Source: Siderastrea radians (lineage: Eukaryota; Cnidaria; Anthozoa; Scleractinia; Rhizangiidae). Taken from it: a DNA stretch of 64,000 nt. The DNA is taken from the NCBI GenBank assembly GCA_964017195.1, contig OZ024891.1, positions 1,227,394-1,291,393 on the forward strand, in the 5' to 3' direction. The position numbers and the translations under genes are program-made. Under the pieces are notes generated by a model. The model made no database searches. It had not been told where the DNA came from and saw only the letters and a list, made by a program, of their open reading frames with translations. Position 1 is the stretch's first letter, and every line of letters starts with the position of its first letter. Positions 24,672 to 35,228 of the stretch are shown here, piece by piece.

Positions 24672-26158
24672 TTAAGACACTAAATCATACAACAAATCGA
24701 TGCCCTCGTCGGATGACGTCATGTCCTCCAACCAATCATCAGCGAAAGCCTCCACATTAAAATCCTGCACATCAAAATCCTGCACATCGTCCATGACCTG
24801 CTCCCACTCGACGGGTGACAATAAATCCTGCAAAAATGAAAGATCGTTACAGTCAGAGGGTTCGCTGCCTTGCATGGTTCCCGAATCAAGGCCCGTAGGA
24901 CACTCCTCAAGGAGTTGAAGAAAGGATTCCGGGAGCGGTGTATCCACAGAGTCCAACGAGTCACTAGGACACTCCTCCTCCTCCTCAAGGAGTTGAAGAA
25001 AGGATTCCGGGAGCGGGGTATCCACAGAGTCCAGCGAGTCACAAAAGGCTTGGACATAGTCCGTCACAGGCATGGATGTCTGACAATCCGTCACAGGCAT
25101 GGATGTCCGACAATCCGTCAGGGGGATGGTTAACGTCCTCAGCTTCTTCTCCATTCTCTTTTTCGCTCGAAAACGGGCTCGACGAATCCTGTTTTGCTCC
25201 CTCACCAGCTCGGGATGGGCCTCCCGACGACGGGCATGACGCTGCCTTTGTTTCTCGCTCAACTCCTCTCGATGACTCTCTCGATATCGTTGCCGTTTCT
25301 CCCTCAACTCCTCTCGGCGTCTCTCTCGATATCGTCGCTGTTTCTCCCTCACCAACTCCCGATGGGCCTCCCGATATTGTCGCTGACGCGCTATGATCTG
25401 TTCTTGATGGGCTTTAAAGTACCGCCTGTTTTTCTCCCTTACGCGCTCTCGATGTTTTTCTCTGTAACGCTTGTCGACCTCCAATATGCGCTCTGGGTGC
25501 TTTGTCCGGTAACGCTTTTGGTACTCCGGCCGCGGGGTTCGAGGCGTTGCCTGGTAGCGCCTGTCGGCCGCCGCCCGCGGGGCTCTCCGTTCGGGGCTGT
25601 CATCATCGCTTTCGTAGTACTTGACGGGGGCTCTGCGGGGGCGCAACTCTCTTTCGGTCGACAACGTCGGGAGCAGGGGGCGATGCGGTGGCTGGTAGCA
25701 CCGGTCAGTTTCCGACCGCCGGGCTCTTTGGGTCGTTCGGAGGGATGTCTGCTTGGCCTCGGCAGCGCTTTCTTGGCCCTTGTAGGGGGCTCTGAGCTGG
25801 CGCAATTCTCTTGCGGCACATCGGGAGAGGGTGGCGGTGCTGGTGGTGGAGGGGTCTGTGGCCGTTTGAATTCGTACCTCCAGTAATCACAGCAATAGTC
25901 GAGTCCCTCGATAAACCAATCGCAGGTCATTTGAGGGTAACACAGCTGATGATACGGACGCGCCTGTTCTGCTCGGCGTTTCTGCGCCTCGACTTTCTCC
26001 GGCTCCAGTTGTTTTAAACTTTCTGAAAACTCACGAAGGTCTTCCTCGTTGCCGAACACCGCCAAGTCCGCTTTGACTTTCTTCAAAATCTCCTCGACTT
26101 CCAAATCTAGCTCAAACTCTTCAAAGCACTCCAACAAATTCTCATGGGCAACCTCCAT
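24672..26158 (-). CDS. Activator-like regulator, probably spliced
   Basis: Two minus-strand frames overlap here. The first (26158-25439) starts with a good ATG and an acidic-helical domain with a cysteine/aromatic patch (CDWFIEGLDYCCDYW). The second (25805-24672) has no usable ATG (its first codon is TTG). It holds an acidic spot (YYESDDDS) and many repeats of a basic unit (RYREKHRERVREKNR, RQYREAHRELVREKQR). Two copies of SLDSVDTPLPESFLQLLEE and a strongly acidic end (FLQDLLSPVEWEQVMDDVQDF...) follow. An 86-nt intron 25877-25792 (GTAC...TCAG) would join them in phase; exon lengths 281 and 1120 nt sum to a multiple of 3. Basic DNA-binding region plus acidic tail suggests a transcription activator. 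The intron and role are inferred. The promoter is divergent with PolB. Confidence 0.65.
24894..25036. repeat. Tandem duplication in activator-like gene
   Basis: Two copies of a ~63-72 bp unit encode DSLDSVDTPLPESFLQLLEE twice (about 24894-24957 and 24964-25036). The second copy has extra CTC triplets, which add glutamates. Confidence 0.85.
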
Positions 26159-26400
26159 TTTGAGATGACTCAGCCGGAGGTTCGATTTCTTTTATAGGGA
26201 CTTATTCGTTCCCGTGATGCACCATGGACCCTAACTAGAGAGGGGGGAGGGGGGTCCCCCCCACCTCGTCCCACCCCTCCCTAGGGCACCCCCTCTCAGG
26301 GGGGCACCCTGTTTTTAGTGATTGGCTCCTTCCCCTCCCACGTGACCTTTTGGTTCTCCATAAAAAACAGAACCCCGATCTCCAGTGAGTTCATCTGATC
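26159..26400. promoter_or_regulatory. Divergent promoter module, copy B (PolB / activator)
   Basis: Contains a PolB TATA-like CATAAAAAAC at 26359-26368 (32 nt before the ATG), an E-box CACGTG at 26339-26344, CCAAT on the minus strand (26321-26325), a G/C-rich near-palindrome at about 26238-26275, and a TATAAAAG-type box on the minus strand near 26192 for the activator-like gene. The order and spacing mirror copy A at 10733-11042. Confidence 0.75.
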
Positions 26401-29400
26401 ATGTCCTCTCACGAAGACGATGTGGCGGGGCCAAGCGGCCTCGCTACACGTGAGATGATGTCCTTGCTTGGACTAGAGATGTCCGATTCAGAGCCAGAAG
26501 AAGAAGAGACGACAACAAATTCCTGTGTGGAACCTTTGATTTGCCTCGAAAACATGACGGACAGTGACGACGCCATTTGTGAAGAGGCCTTGGACCAATG
26601 GGAACAAAGTGGGGGTGGATTGGATCCCTCTGCGCAAGTTACCTTCCAATTTGACTTAGAACCTTTTGTGAATCGGAAGAGTGATCGCCTGGGGGTACAA
26701 GAACGTCATTTCAAGACCCAGTTACGTCAAAGGGGGACCTTGATTCCAGGTCAAAACATTACCCAAGCTCTCCAAGATGGATTACGTCGAGCCGTCGATC
26801 AAGTGTTAACCACCACCCCCGACCTCCACGATCAAGATCGTCTGTACTTTACCATCGCCTCGGACAGGCTCCACAATAATTTTCAGGGGTGGGGATTACG
26901 TGCAGGTGAATGGCGTCGAGACACAGAGCGTGTGGAGGCCCTGTTCCAACGTTTAGCCCAAGCCCTCAACAGCAACGAACAATTTGAAATGGACGATTCC
27001 TTTCAAGTCTCCATCACTCAAGTCCATCATGCTCCTCAAGGCACCGGCAGACCACGGCACGGAAAACCAGGTCATCCTACCATGACCATGTTGACAACCA
27101 ACAAACGGTCTGTCATAAGAATCCAAAACGACGACGACCTCTGTTGTGCCAGAGCCCTTGTCACCGCCAAAGCTCGCGTGGACCAACACCCGAAATTGGC
27201 ATCCATTCGACAAGGAACTAAACTACAAAAAGAAATGGCTCTCGTGCTCCATGACGAGGCCAAGGTACCCTTCGGTCCTTGTGGCTATGATGCCTTGACC
27301 CAATTCAGTCAAGCTCCGTCCCTCACCGGTTACCAGATCCTCCTGGTGGATGCGCAGCGATCGTTCCACATCACGACGTTTGGACCCCTTTCTGACAAAC
27401 AACTGATCCTGTTGCACAACCAAGACCATTATGATGTCATCACCAAATTGCCGGGATTTTTCGGGTCCAGTTATGTGTGTGCGGATTGTTGGAAACCCTA
27501 CAACACCGAGGGGATGCATCGATGCACCAAGACCAAGGTGTGCGGAGCCTGTCGACAGAAAGATTGTCCAGACTTTCAACATGCGTACCCCCGACACCTG
27601 AAAGCCACTCAACGTTGCGACTCGTGTCATCGGGACTTTTTCGGACCCACGTGTTTGGAAGCCCATGCCAGCAAGACCCATGCTGGCAAACCCGCCACGG
27701 ACCTCCAGTCCTCCGTGTGCTCTCAACGATACCGATGCCCTGACTGTTATCAACAAAATGTGGGCTTGTCCCGCATTCAACGTCACCATTGTTACCACGT
27801 GGATTGCCCTTCTTGTCATCAGTACGTCCACGCCGACAAACACTTATGTTTTATACAAAGAGCCCCCAAACCTCAAGACGAAAAGAAGAGAAAGAGGACC
27901 CGTCAAAAAGGTCCTCGCGCCAAACGAGGTGCCGCCGCGGAACCCCATGCCTCCTCCGAGGACGAGGAAGACCTGCCTCCCTTACACGTCTTCTTTGATA
28001 TTGAAGCCATGCAACCCAAGGAAAAACACATTGCGAATCTCGTCGTGGCCGAAACCGAAGACGACGATGAACCCAAGCCTTTCCCAGGTCCCACCTGTAT
28101 CCGGGACTTTCTGGAATGGTTGGATACCTTGACTCTCCACGATACCCGTCAAGTCAATGTCATCGCCCATAATTTTCAAGGGTACGATGGGTACTTTATC
28201 ATCCAAGAATACTATAGTGACAACCGCATCGTCCAACAACTCCGCAACGGATGTAAACTCTTAGAGATCAAACATGACCGCATCCGCTTCATCGATTCGA
28301 TGAGTTTCTTCCAGATGCCCCTCTCCGCGTTTCCCAAAACCTTTGGCTTGACAGAACTCTGCAAAGGGTATTTCCCCCACAAGTTCAACATACCCGGTGA
28401 TAAGCATCAACACTACGTGGGCATCGTCCCCTCACGCGATTACTACATGCCTGAGACCATGTCACTCGAAGGTAGACAAGCCTTCGAAACCTGGCATCAA
28501 GAACAACGCGACCAGGGTGTGGTGTTTCATTTTCAACAAGAGTTATTGGAATATTGCAAGTCGGATGTACGTCTCTTGAAACAAGGATGTCTGACTTTCA
28601 AACGCCTGTTTGAAGACTTGACCGGCTTCAATCCCTTCGATCACGTCACCATTGCCTCGGCTTGTAATCGAGATTTACGTATGAACCGGATGATCCCGAA
28701 CAGTATTGCCAGCGAACCCGCCGGTCATAAGGGGTGGAGAAACAACATCAACCAGTCCCTCCCAGCCCTTCAATGGTTAACCTGGTGCGATCACCAACTA
28801 CGTCAACGCGCCCTCCAAGATCTCAACCCCACCGATCTCTTGGCCAGTGCCAATCCAGAGCCTCATCATCACCAATACATCCAACACGTCCGAAATGAAG
28901 GCGAGTATAAGATCCCCGGGACCCAGATCTATGTGGATGGTTATTGCCCCCACACCCACACCGTCTACGAATTTCAAGGCTGTTTCACCCACGGATGCCC
29001 TACCTGTTATCCCCATCGCTACGAAAAACATCCCCGCAACTATGATCGAACCATGCAGGACCTCTATGACGTCACCCAAGACAAAGTCCAAAAGCTTACC
29101 AAACAAGGGTACAACGTCATTCAAATGTGGGGATGTCAATGGGAACACCTCCTAAAAACCCAACCAGAGATCGACTCCTTCGTCCGGGAACTCGATTTTA
29201 TTGAACCTCTTCAACCTCGAGAGGCTTTCTGTGGAGGGCGTACCAATGCCATCAAACTCTACCATCATATCACCCCCGGCCAAAAGATTCACTACATCGA
29301 TGTCACCTCCTTGTACCCGTGGGTGAACAAGAAGTCCACCTACCCCAAAGGACATCCCACCATCGTTTTTCAACCGGGTCACACGAACATCCACCAGTAC

Positions 29401-30588
29401 TTTGGCCTCATTCAATGCAAAGTCCTGCCTCCCCGTGAATTGTACCATCCCGTGCTGCCTTACCGTCATGGCGACAAACTGCTCTTTCCCCTCTGTGCCC
29501 GTTGTGTGGAAGAAGAAATGGACAAACCTCTTTTGGTCAGATCCTATCATTGCCCTCACCCCGACGAACAACGCGCCCTCACCAGTACCTGGTGCACTCC
29601 CGAATTAGTCAAAGCCGTCGAATTGGGGTACCAAGTCCAATACATCTATGAAGTCTGGCACTTTGACGAGACCTGTGAGGGCCTCTTCGCCGATTATGTC
29701 AACACCTGGTTGAAAATTAAGCAAGAAGCTAGTGGGTGGCCTAAGGACGACATGACAGAAGAAGAAAAGCAAAGTTACATCGAACAGTACTTCCTGCATG
29801 AAGGCATCCAGTTGGAGTATGACAAAATTGAGAAGAACCCGGGCCTGCGTACCCTAGCTAAACTCATGTTGAACTCCATGTGGGGCAAGTTTGGACAACG
29901 CCTCAACAAGACCCAAATTCAAGCCTTTGATGATCCACATGCCTTCCTCCGTTTCTTGGATACCGATGCCTTAGACGTACGTCACGTGTCCGTGATCAAT
30001 GACGACATGGTCGAGGTCCATTACCAAAACCAAAAAGACGACATCCGCGTCTCACCCAACCTCAACATTTTTGTGGCCTGCTTCACCACCTGCCACGCCC
30101 GGCTCAAACTCTATGCCGCCCTGGAAGCCTTAGGGGAAAGAGTCCTCTACTTTGACACCGACTCCGTCATCTACCTGGAGGAAACACCCACTCAATTCCA
30201 ACCTACCTTGGGATCCTATCTAGGGGACTTCGCCTCCGAATTAGCTGATGATGAATACATCCAAGAATTCGTCAGCGGAGGACCCAAGAACTACGGATAT
30301 ACTACGAATAAAGGAAAGGTGGAATGCAAGGTCAGAGGCTTCCGACTGAACAGTGAAGGACACACCCAGTTAAATTACGATGTCATGCGTCAGAATGTCC
30401 AAGATGAAATCCAGAAACCCCTTCCCAAACCACGCGAAATCCAAGTCACCAAAAGTCACCACATTGTCAGGAACCCGAAAAACTACACCTTGCTCACTCA
30501 ACCCCAACACAAATGGTATCGCTTGGTGTATGACAAAAGAGTCATCGATCCCCGCACCTTCAAGACCTACCCCTATGGCTACCAGTGA
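26401..30588 (+). CDS. POLB: Protein-primed DNA polymerase B (pPolB)
   Basis: 1395 residues, full length for Polintons. The N-terminal ~500 residues include a long acidic start and several cysteine/histidine clusters (CADCWKPY, CGACRQKDC, CDSCHRDFF, CPDC, CPSCHQYV). The exonuclease motifs are FFD533-IE535 (Exo I), N591-FQGYD596 (Exo II) and Y718-CKSD722 (Exo III). The polymerase motifs are D967-VTSLYP (A), K1154-LMLNSMWG (B) and FD1252-TD1254-S (C), with a late KWY near the C-terminus. All catalytic residues are present, so the enzyme looks active. It replicates the element from the terminal repeats using a protein primer. The frame is uninterrupted. The ATG 32 nt after the TATA-like box sets the start. 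Confidence 0.97.
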   Translation: MSSHEDDVAGPSGLATREMMSLLGLEMSDSEPEEEETTTNSCVEPLICLENMTDSDDAICEEALDQWEQSGGGLDPSAQVTFQFDLEPFVNRKSDRLGVQERHFKTQLRQRGTLIPGQNITQALQDGLRRAVDQVLTTTPDLHDQDRLYFTIASDRLHNNFQGWGLRAGEWRRDTERVEALFQRLAQALNSNEQFEMDDSFQVSITQVHHAPQGTGRPRHGKPGHPTMTMLTTNKRSVIRIQNDDDLCCARALVTAKARVDQHPKLASIRQGTKLQKEMALVLHDEAKVPFGPCGYDALTQFSQAPSLTGYQILLVDAQRSFHITTFGPLSDKQLILLHNQDHYDVITKLPGFFGSSYVCADCWKPYNTEGMHRCTKTKVCGACRQKDCPDFQHAYPRHLKATQRCDSCHRDFFGPTCLEAHASKTHAGKPATDLQSSVCSQRYRCPDCYQQNVGLSRIQRHHCYHVDCPSCHQYVHADKHLCFIQRAPKPQDEKKRKRTRQKGPRAKRGAAAEPHASSEDEEDLPPLHVFFDIEAMQPKEKHIANLVVAETEDDDEPKPFPGPTCIRDFLEWLDTLTLHDTRQVNVIAHNFQGYDGYFIIQEYYSDNRIVQQLRNGCKLLEIKHDRIRFIDSMSFFQMPLSAFPKTFGLTELCKGYFPHKFNIPGDKHQHYVGIVPSRDYYMPETMSLEGRQAFETWHQEQRDQGVVFHFQQELLEYCKSDVRLLKQGCLTFKRLFEDLTGFNPFDHVTIASACNRDLRMNRMIPNSIASEPAGHKGWRNNINQSLPALQWLTWCDHQLRQRALQDLNPTDLLASANPEPHHHQYIQHVRNEGEYKIPGTQIYVDGYCPHTHTVYEFQGCFTHGCPTCYPHRYEKHPRNYDRTMQDLYDVTQDKVQKLTKQGYNVIQMWGCQWEHLLKTQPEIDSFVRELDFIEPLQPREAFCGGRTNAIKLYHHITPGQKIHYIDVTSLYPWVNKKSTYPKGHPTIVFQPGHTNIHQYFGLIQCKVLPPRELYHPVLPYRHGDKLLFPLCARCVEEEMDKPLLVRSYHCPHPDEQRALTSTWCTPELVKAVELGYQVQYIYEVWHFDETCEGLFADYVNTWLKIKQEASGWPKDDMTEEEKQSYIEQYFLHEGIQLEYDKIEKNPGLRTLAKLMLNSMWGKFGQRLNKTQIQAFDDPHAFLRFLDTDALDVRHVSVINDDMVEVHYQNQKDDIRVSPNLNIFVACFTTCHARLKLYAALEALGERVLYFDTDSVIYLEETPTQFQPTLGSYLGDFASELADDEYIQEFVSGGPKNYGYTTNKGKVECKVRGFRLNSEGHTQLNYDVMRQNVQDEIQKPLPKPREIQVTKSHHIVRNPKNYTLLTQPQHKWYRLVYDKRVIDPRTFKTYPYGYQ

Positions 30589-30680
30589 AAGCCCCAACAA
30601 GATCGTGGACCCTCTATTGAACATTAAGGAACACTCAGGAAAAACCATTTTTCTCCGTTATTGTAAAAACAACGTTTAAC

Positions 30681-30697
30681 AATAAACGTGATTTATT
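30681..30697. terminator. PolyA signal of PolB
   Basis: AATAAA at 30681-30686, with TTTATT at 30692-30697 reading in the other direction, just inside the right terminal repeat. Confidence 0.75.
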
Positions 30698-30733
30698 TCA
30701 TTTTTTTTGTGTTGTTTTCAAGGGTTACCCCCA

Positions 30734-30962
30734 TTTTCTCCGCGGTTTGACTTCCCCTTGAGCCCACGATCTTATTTTCAACTGAGCCGCGGTTTCCCAT
30801 CTCAAACCACATCACTTCCGGTTGGATGAGCCCGCGATCCCTTTTTTTCCCACTGGTCAGCGGTTTCCCCCTCTTAAAACCACGTGATTTCCGGTTCCGG
30901 TTATGACGTCATTCTTACATCAAAACGAGGCTCATCTTGCCATACGAGCCCACCTTACTACT
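30734..30962 (-). repeat. Right terminal inverted repeat of Polinton
   Basis: 229 bp, the inverted copy of 8377-8604 with one extra A in an A-run. It is followed at once by the target duplication CGTATA (30963-30968). Confidence 0.96.
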
Positions 30963-31275
30963 CGTATAAGCCTGCATAGACACGGCTGGAAGCGTGTAAG
31001 CTTGCGTGGACACGCCTGGAAGAGTGTAAGCTTGCGTGGACACGGATGGAAGCGTGTAAGCTTGCGTGGATACAGCTGGAAGCGTGTGAGCTTGCGTGGA
31101 CACAGCTGGAAGCGTGTGAGCTTGCGTGGGCACGGCTGGAAGCGTGTGAGCTTGTGTGGACACGGCTGGACGCGTGTAAGCTTGCGTGGGCACGGCTGGA
31201 CGCGTGTAAGCTTGCGTTGACACGGCTGGAAGCGTGTGAGCTTGGGTGCTCATGACGGGAAACGTGTTGACTTGT
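30963..31275. repeat. 30-bp tandem repeat in BEL gag (right part)
   Basis: About ten copies of the same 30-bp unit as at 8077-8376, in the same orientation. The Polinton target duplication lies in its first unit. Confidence 0.9.
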
Positions 31276-32114
31276 GTGGATGCAGGAAGAGTCGTTAACG
31301 AAGAGGTGTTGGAGGTAATTCCAAGTGCCAACCCTGACACAACATGACCGGAATGCGATGAAGATTTTGCATTTAACAGAAGTTCCGAATACTCAGCTTC
31401 GGCTAATTTGGCTTCTAACTCGGCTATTTCAGTCCTTTCTCTTGCTTCAGCGACGTCCCTGTCAGCCTCCAGCTTCGCCAGCTCTAGTTCGACACGTTTC
31501 TGACTCATTTCCATTTCTAAACGCTTCATTTCTATTTCAATGGATCTGTTTCGTTGCTGTTCAGTTTGTTTCGCAGCCAACGCAGCCTTGGCCGCCGCAG
31601 TCCTCGTGTCGTGAAGTCTTGCGCTTGCCTCACTAAGCTTTGAAGAAGTTCGACTGCTTGCGGATCGGAGAGATCTTGCTGGCGATGTCATTCCAAAATT
31701 GGCAAGATCATGAGATACTTGTTCGTTGAAATGTGTGGCTGCGGCAATTGCGTATTGCTCAATCTTCTGATCATACTGATACTTTCTCGTTTCTTGAGTA
31801 GCGTACTGAGTGTCGACTTCGTAAATTTCGTCGCTAGTTTCGTCCAGGAGACTTTTACATCGTGTAACGTTTTCTTGGAAGTTACGCCACGCTTTATCCA
31901 GAGTTGACTGAAGAGACTTAACTTTCACTAGATTCGCGTAATCGACGAGAAGAATGTCAATTTGTGAGCAGGCATTAGTCATAGCCGAAACATATCCTGC
32001 ACGCGACTTTCGTAGGTTGTGTAAAGCTTCGTGCATGGCTCCTTCTTGAAAAGAGCTCAACATTTTCCTTCGTAAACTTGGGCGAGTGCCTGAGACCGTC
32101 GTAGCATCCACCAT
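30969..32114 (-). pseudogene. BEL/Pao Gag N-terminal part
   Basis: Minus strand, ATG at 32114, about 30 nt downstream of the 5' LTR. It starts MVDATTVSG. A helical region (about residues 20-140) and a long charged coiled coil (TEQQRNRSIEIEMKRLEMEM..., AEARERTEIAELEAKLAEAEY) follow, then the Ala/Tyr/Pro repeat, where the Polinton interrupts it. The open frame runs a few residues into the Polinton terminal repeat and stops at 30915. The rest of Gag is at 5811-8376. Confidence 0.85.
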
Positions 32115-32144
32115 ACAAACAAAACTCTCATTTGGAATTTACGT

Positions 32145-32566
32145 TGAAGAGGCGAAGGGTCGCTCCGATAAGTGTACCGCACGACTTTTCATAAGTACAT
32201 AAACCCTTCCAGCAAATGAATTTGACTTTTATTGAAGAAACAAAGTAAATTCCTAGGATAAAATAAAATGAATTACAATATAGCAATGAACCGAAAAGAA
32301 CAGAAGGAAATGAACGAAATACAAGAGCAAACGACGAACAAAGACGGCTTACCAAATGCTGGAGATAGGAAGGAGTTCAGGGAACCAAAAAATTACACAC
32401 GTTACGAACGACCGTAGAAGCTACACTGAAGTAGATCAGAATGTGGAAAACTAAATGTGAAATGAACAGAACGAAATTTACATAGCAAATTAAAATAAAG
32501 CATGCAAAAGCGAGAAAAAACATTAACATATAACAAAGAACAAAGGAAAAACGAATAGCCACAACA
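32145..32566 (-). repeat. 5' LTR of BEL/Pao element
   Basis: 422 bp, with two substitutions and a 10-bp length difference from the LTR at 2360-2771. Target duplication CGCAG follows at 32567-32571. Confidence 0.95.
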
Positions 32567-32571
32567 CGCAG

Positions 32572-35160
32572 TGAAAGATTATTTAAGAAAAAAAACCGGG
32601 AAACTTAAGAGGGTAAAGCCTTTTTTAAAAAGCAAGGAAACACATTAATTTACGTAGATACACCTCATGAATTTCAGTCGTTTTGGAGTAACCCGAATAA
32701 GCTGAGCTGTTAATTTTGTTGGGTGAGAGGGTTACATCTGTTCCTTACAAAACTGCAATGGCGCTAATGACATGTAAACACAAATGGTTCTACGAAGAAA
32801 ACAATTCGCATGATGTTCATGCGATTCTCGGGATAATCCTATGTTTCTCTCCGTAACAGACGCAAACATGCTGGAAGGGCTTGAGAAGCAAGAACGCAAG
32901 AGAAAATATGAGCGTTCCCTCCTGTCTAGCGTCTAGTCCATCACGTGTGCATATCAAGTAGTATGTGTCCCTCGAATAGTACATTTGGGATTCGAATTAC
33001 TTCCAAAAATTGGTAACAAATAATGGAAAAGGTACTTTATTAGTAAACAGGTGGGTTGAGAAATTATGTAGAGGTGATATCCTAAAAAGTTTTGAAGCGT
33101 AGGTCTTAGAATTTACCCCACCCTTACTTCAGTGGCCCGCAATGGGTACACAGAAAATATTCATAAACGTAAGTGACCAATCAGAACGTTTATTTGGTTC
33201 ATCTGTCAATCAAAATTCTCATAAACCAATAACAAATGAGAACGAAATCTTGTAGAATACATGCTACCGAACCTAGTTTGGAGTGAGTTGCGGAGTTTGT
33301 GTTTGTCTAGTGGCGGGAACCTGACCAAAGAAAAAGATGCGTAAGTTCTTGAATTTTATTTTTCTGTTTATAACGAAATGTAGGTGAGAAGTTTTACAAC
33401 CTAGTGATCACCATTTCGGCGAAAGTTTTGGGGGGTGCATTTTATAAAGTCTCATGACGACTTTGTTTACCAATTTTTAATTTGGAACAAGAGTTCCTAA
33501 GGAGCTATTTTTACCATAATTTGTTGCAGAATCAGTCAAACGAGTGTTGAAACCGACAGAAAGAAAAGGAAGTAGCTGTAAGTATACAAGTTATTGTTTT
33601 AGTACGTGATTTCAAGGGCTTTATTTTCAGTTGTTTAAGAAATGTATTACGATTAACGTAAGGTGTATGAGAATCTGTTTGCGTCAGTTTATTTCTGAAC
33701 ATGCAACGTGGAACGTTTGCTGTAAAAACAATTTTTAACGAGTTCATTTGTCTCCTTATACTTACAATTCAGAGAAAAATGGTAACCTTAAAGTATTTCA
33801 ATTGCCATTTGAGGGTTTTGGATGTTTTCTTATCTTTTTGGTGTCAGTGGTTAATTAGTAGACTGAGTTGTTGTTCTAGGTACGTGACAAAAGAAAGCCG
33901 AGTTGAAACAAAACTACCTCTTCAACTTGATTTTCTTCTATTGTTAAACGATTTAGACAAGAACTGTAAGAGGCATTTGTACTTTTTTGGGAGATGCCAC
34001 GAAATTTTTGAAGTTTGGTTTCTTCTTTCTCTCTCCCATGTTTGTAGTTGATTATTGGATTAACTTATTTACGTGTTAGTGGTGGGGGAAAAGTAGCGAT
34101 TTTACACACGACAGTCACGTTAGTGAGTTCTGATAAGGTCATTCCCTTTTTTCTTTCGTTTAGCGTGGAATGCGTTTGCTGATTTAGAGTTGATTGGTGG
34201 GATCAAAAAAAAAAACGTCTGAAAAAAGGTCCCCCAAAAATAAGGAGGCTGGAACTAAGAGACCCTCTACCGGTCCATCATTGCCAAGGTGTGGTTACAA
34301 AATCATCATGGCAGCAAGGAAAGTTTAGATTGATGTGCTCTTGGTATTGAGCATTAAGAAATGCCGTTAATAAATCTATATTTGCAAAAAGAATATCTAT
34401 TTCTCAGATGAAAGGAGAAAAAAGTTTTGACCACAAGACTATCTTCCTCATAACACAATTTTTTTGAAAATGCAAAAATTTGGATCAGTCAGAGAGTCCT
34501 AAACAGAGAAAAAAAAAGTATCGCCTAATGTAAAAATTGGGTCACACATGTTATTGTCTTCAGTTTACAATTAAAGTTCAATTTCGAATAGTCATTTCTG
34601 TTATGCTTTAAAAAAAACATTAACATTCACTTGGTTTTTAAGGAACATCTTAGAAAGGTTTTGCTTTACCTGTGAAACAATATCTAACAATTATTGTCTA
34701 ATAGTCAAAGTTGAACAAGAGAAGACAATGGAATTTGTGTAATACGGCGCAATAGATTAGAATCTATTTCATGGGTTAAGTGAAATCACTCTATGACTAT
34801 TTTCTGCACAAGTGAATTTACTCCCAACATTTGACAGGCAAAAGTATGAGTTTCTCATACCATACTTGGTTTCTGCTAAAACAAGGTTTCTGATTCTAAG
34901 TGTTGAAATTAATGAGAGTCAGCTGTAAAACAACAGGGTTTTCAATAACATTTGAAGTAGGCAGTTGGTTTGAGTAGCCAACTGTATCAACAAGGTTTGA
35001 AAGGAATCTTTCTTTGGTTACTTCAACTTAGGGAAAATAGTAGCTGACTTCAAATTTGCAGACGCTTTTCGTCGGTCGTCAGTGCTTATTGAAAGCACTT
35101 AAAAAACACTTTTCTGTAGTTGCAATCACAGATGCTGCAAGGTGAAGATGAGAGAAAGCA
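32572..35160. other. Host DNA, no recognisable gene
   Basis: AT-rich. Around 33170-33240 there are CCAAT-like motifs, and near 33340 an AAGATGC|GTAAGT could be a first-exon donor, which would suit a host promoter reading to the right. I see no coding exon to support it. The rest shows only short random open frames. Confidence 0.5.
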
Positions 35161-35228
35161 ATGAACTAGTGAAACATGACTTTCGATGTCACCTGTGTTG
35201 TGTTACAAGGCACTTTCTATAGGATATT

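Larger units (their letters stand above)
8377..30962 (+). mobile_element. Complete Polinton/Maverick (adintovirus-like) element
   Basis: The ends are defined by terminal inverted repeats of 228 and 229 bp that begin AGTAGTAAGGTGGG, and by a perfect 6-bp target duplication CGTATA at 8371-8376 and 30963-30968. Six-base duplications and AG-starting termini are typical of Polintons. Inside are the hallmark genes: DNA polymerase B (26401-30588), DDE integrase with chromodomain (13958-15127), adenain-like protease (19497-20036), A32/FtsK-HerA-type ATPase (20197-20850) and double-jelly-roll major capsid protein (18094-19494). At 22,586 bp it is at the large end of the family. Structural and replication genes are uninterrupted, and the region is visibly more GC-rich than the host DNA around it. 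No envelope or fusion glycoprotein is recognisable. Confidence 0.97.
2360..32566 (-). mobile_element. BEL/Pao LTR retrotransposon interrupted by a Polinton
   Basis: The element reads on the minus strand, from a 5' LTR at 32145-32566 to a 3' LTR at 2360-2771. Both LTRs have TG...CA ends on the element strand. The flanking 5-bp duplication CGCAG is at 2355-2359 and 32567-32571. Gene order on the minus strand is Gag, aspartic protease (DSG), reverse transcriptase (YVDD), RNase H and integrase with a DUF5641-like tail, which is the BEL/Pao order. The LTRs differ by two substitutions and one 10-bp length difference, so insertion was recent. A 22.6-kb Polinton splits gag at 8376/30963. The coding region has an in-frame stop in integrase and two frame breaks, so this copy looks dead unless those are assembly errors. 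No clear primer-binding site or polypurine tract was found. Confidence 0.95.

Noticed and set aside
33701..34051. 116-residue open frame in host DNA
   Set aside because: AT-driven, hydrophobic composition without domain, splice or promoter support.
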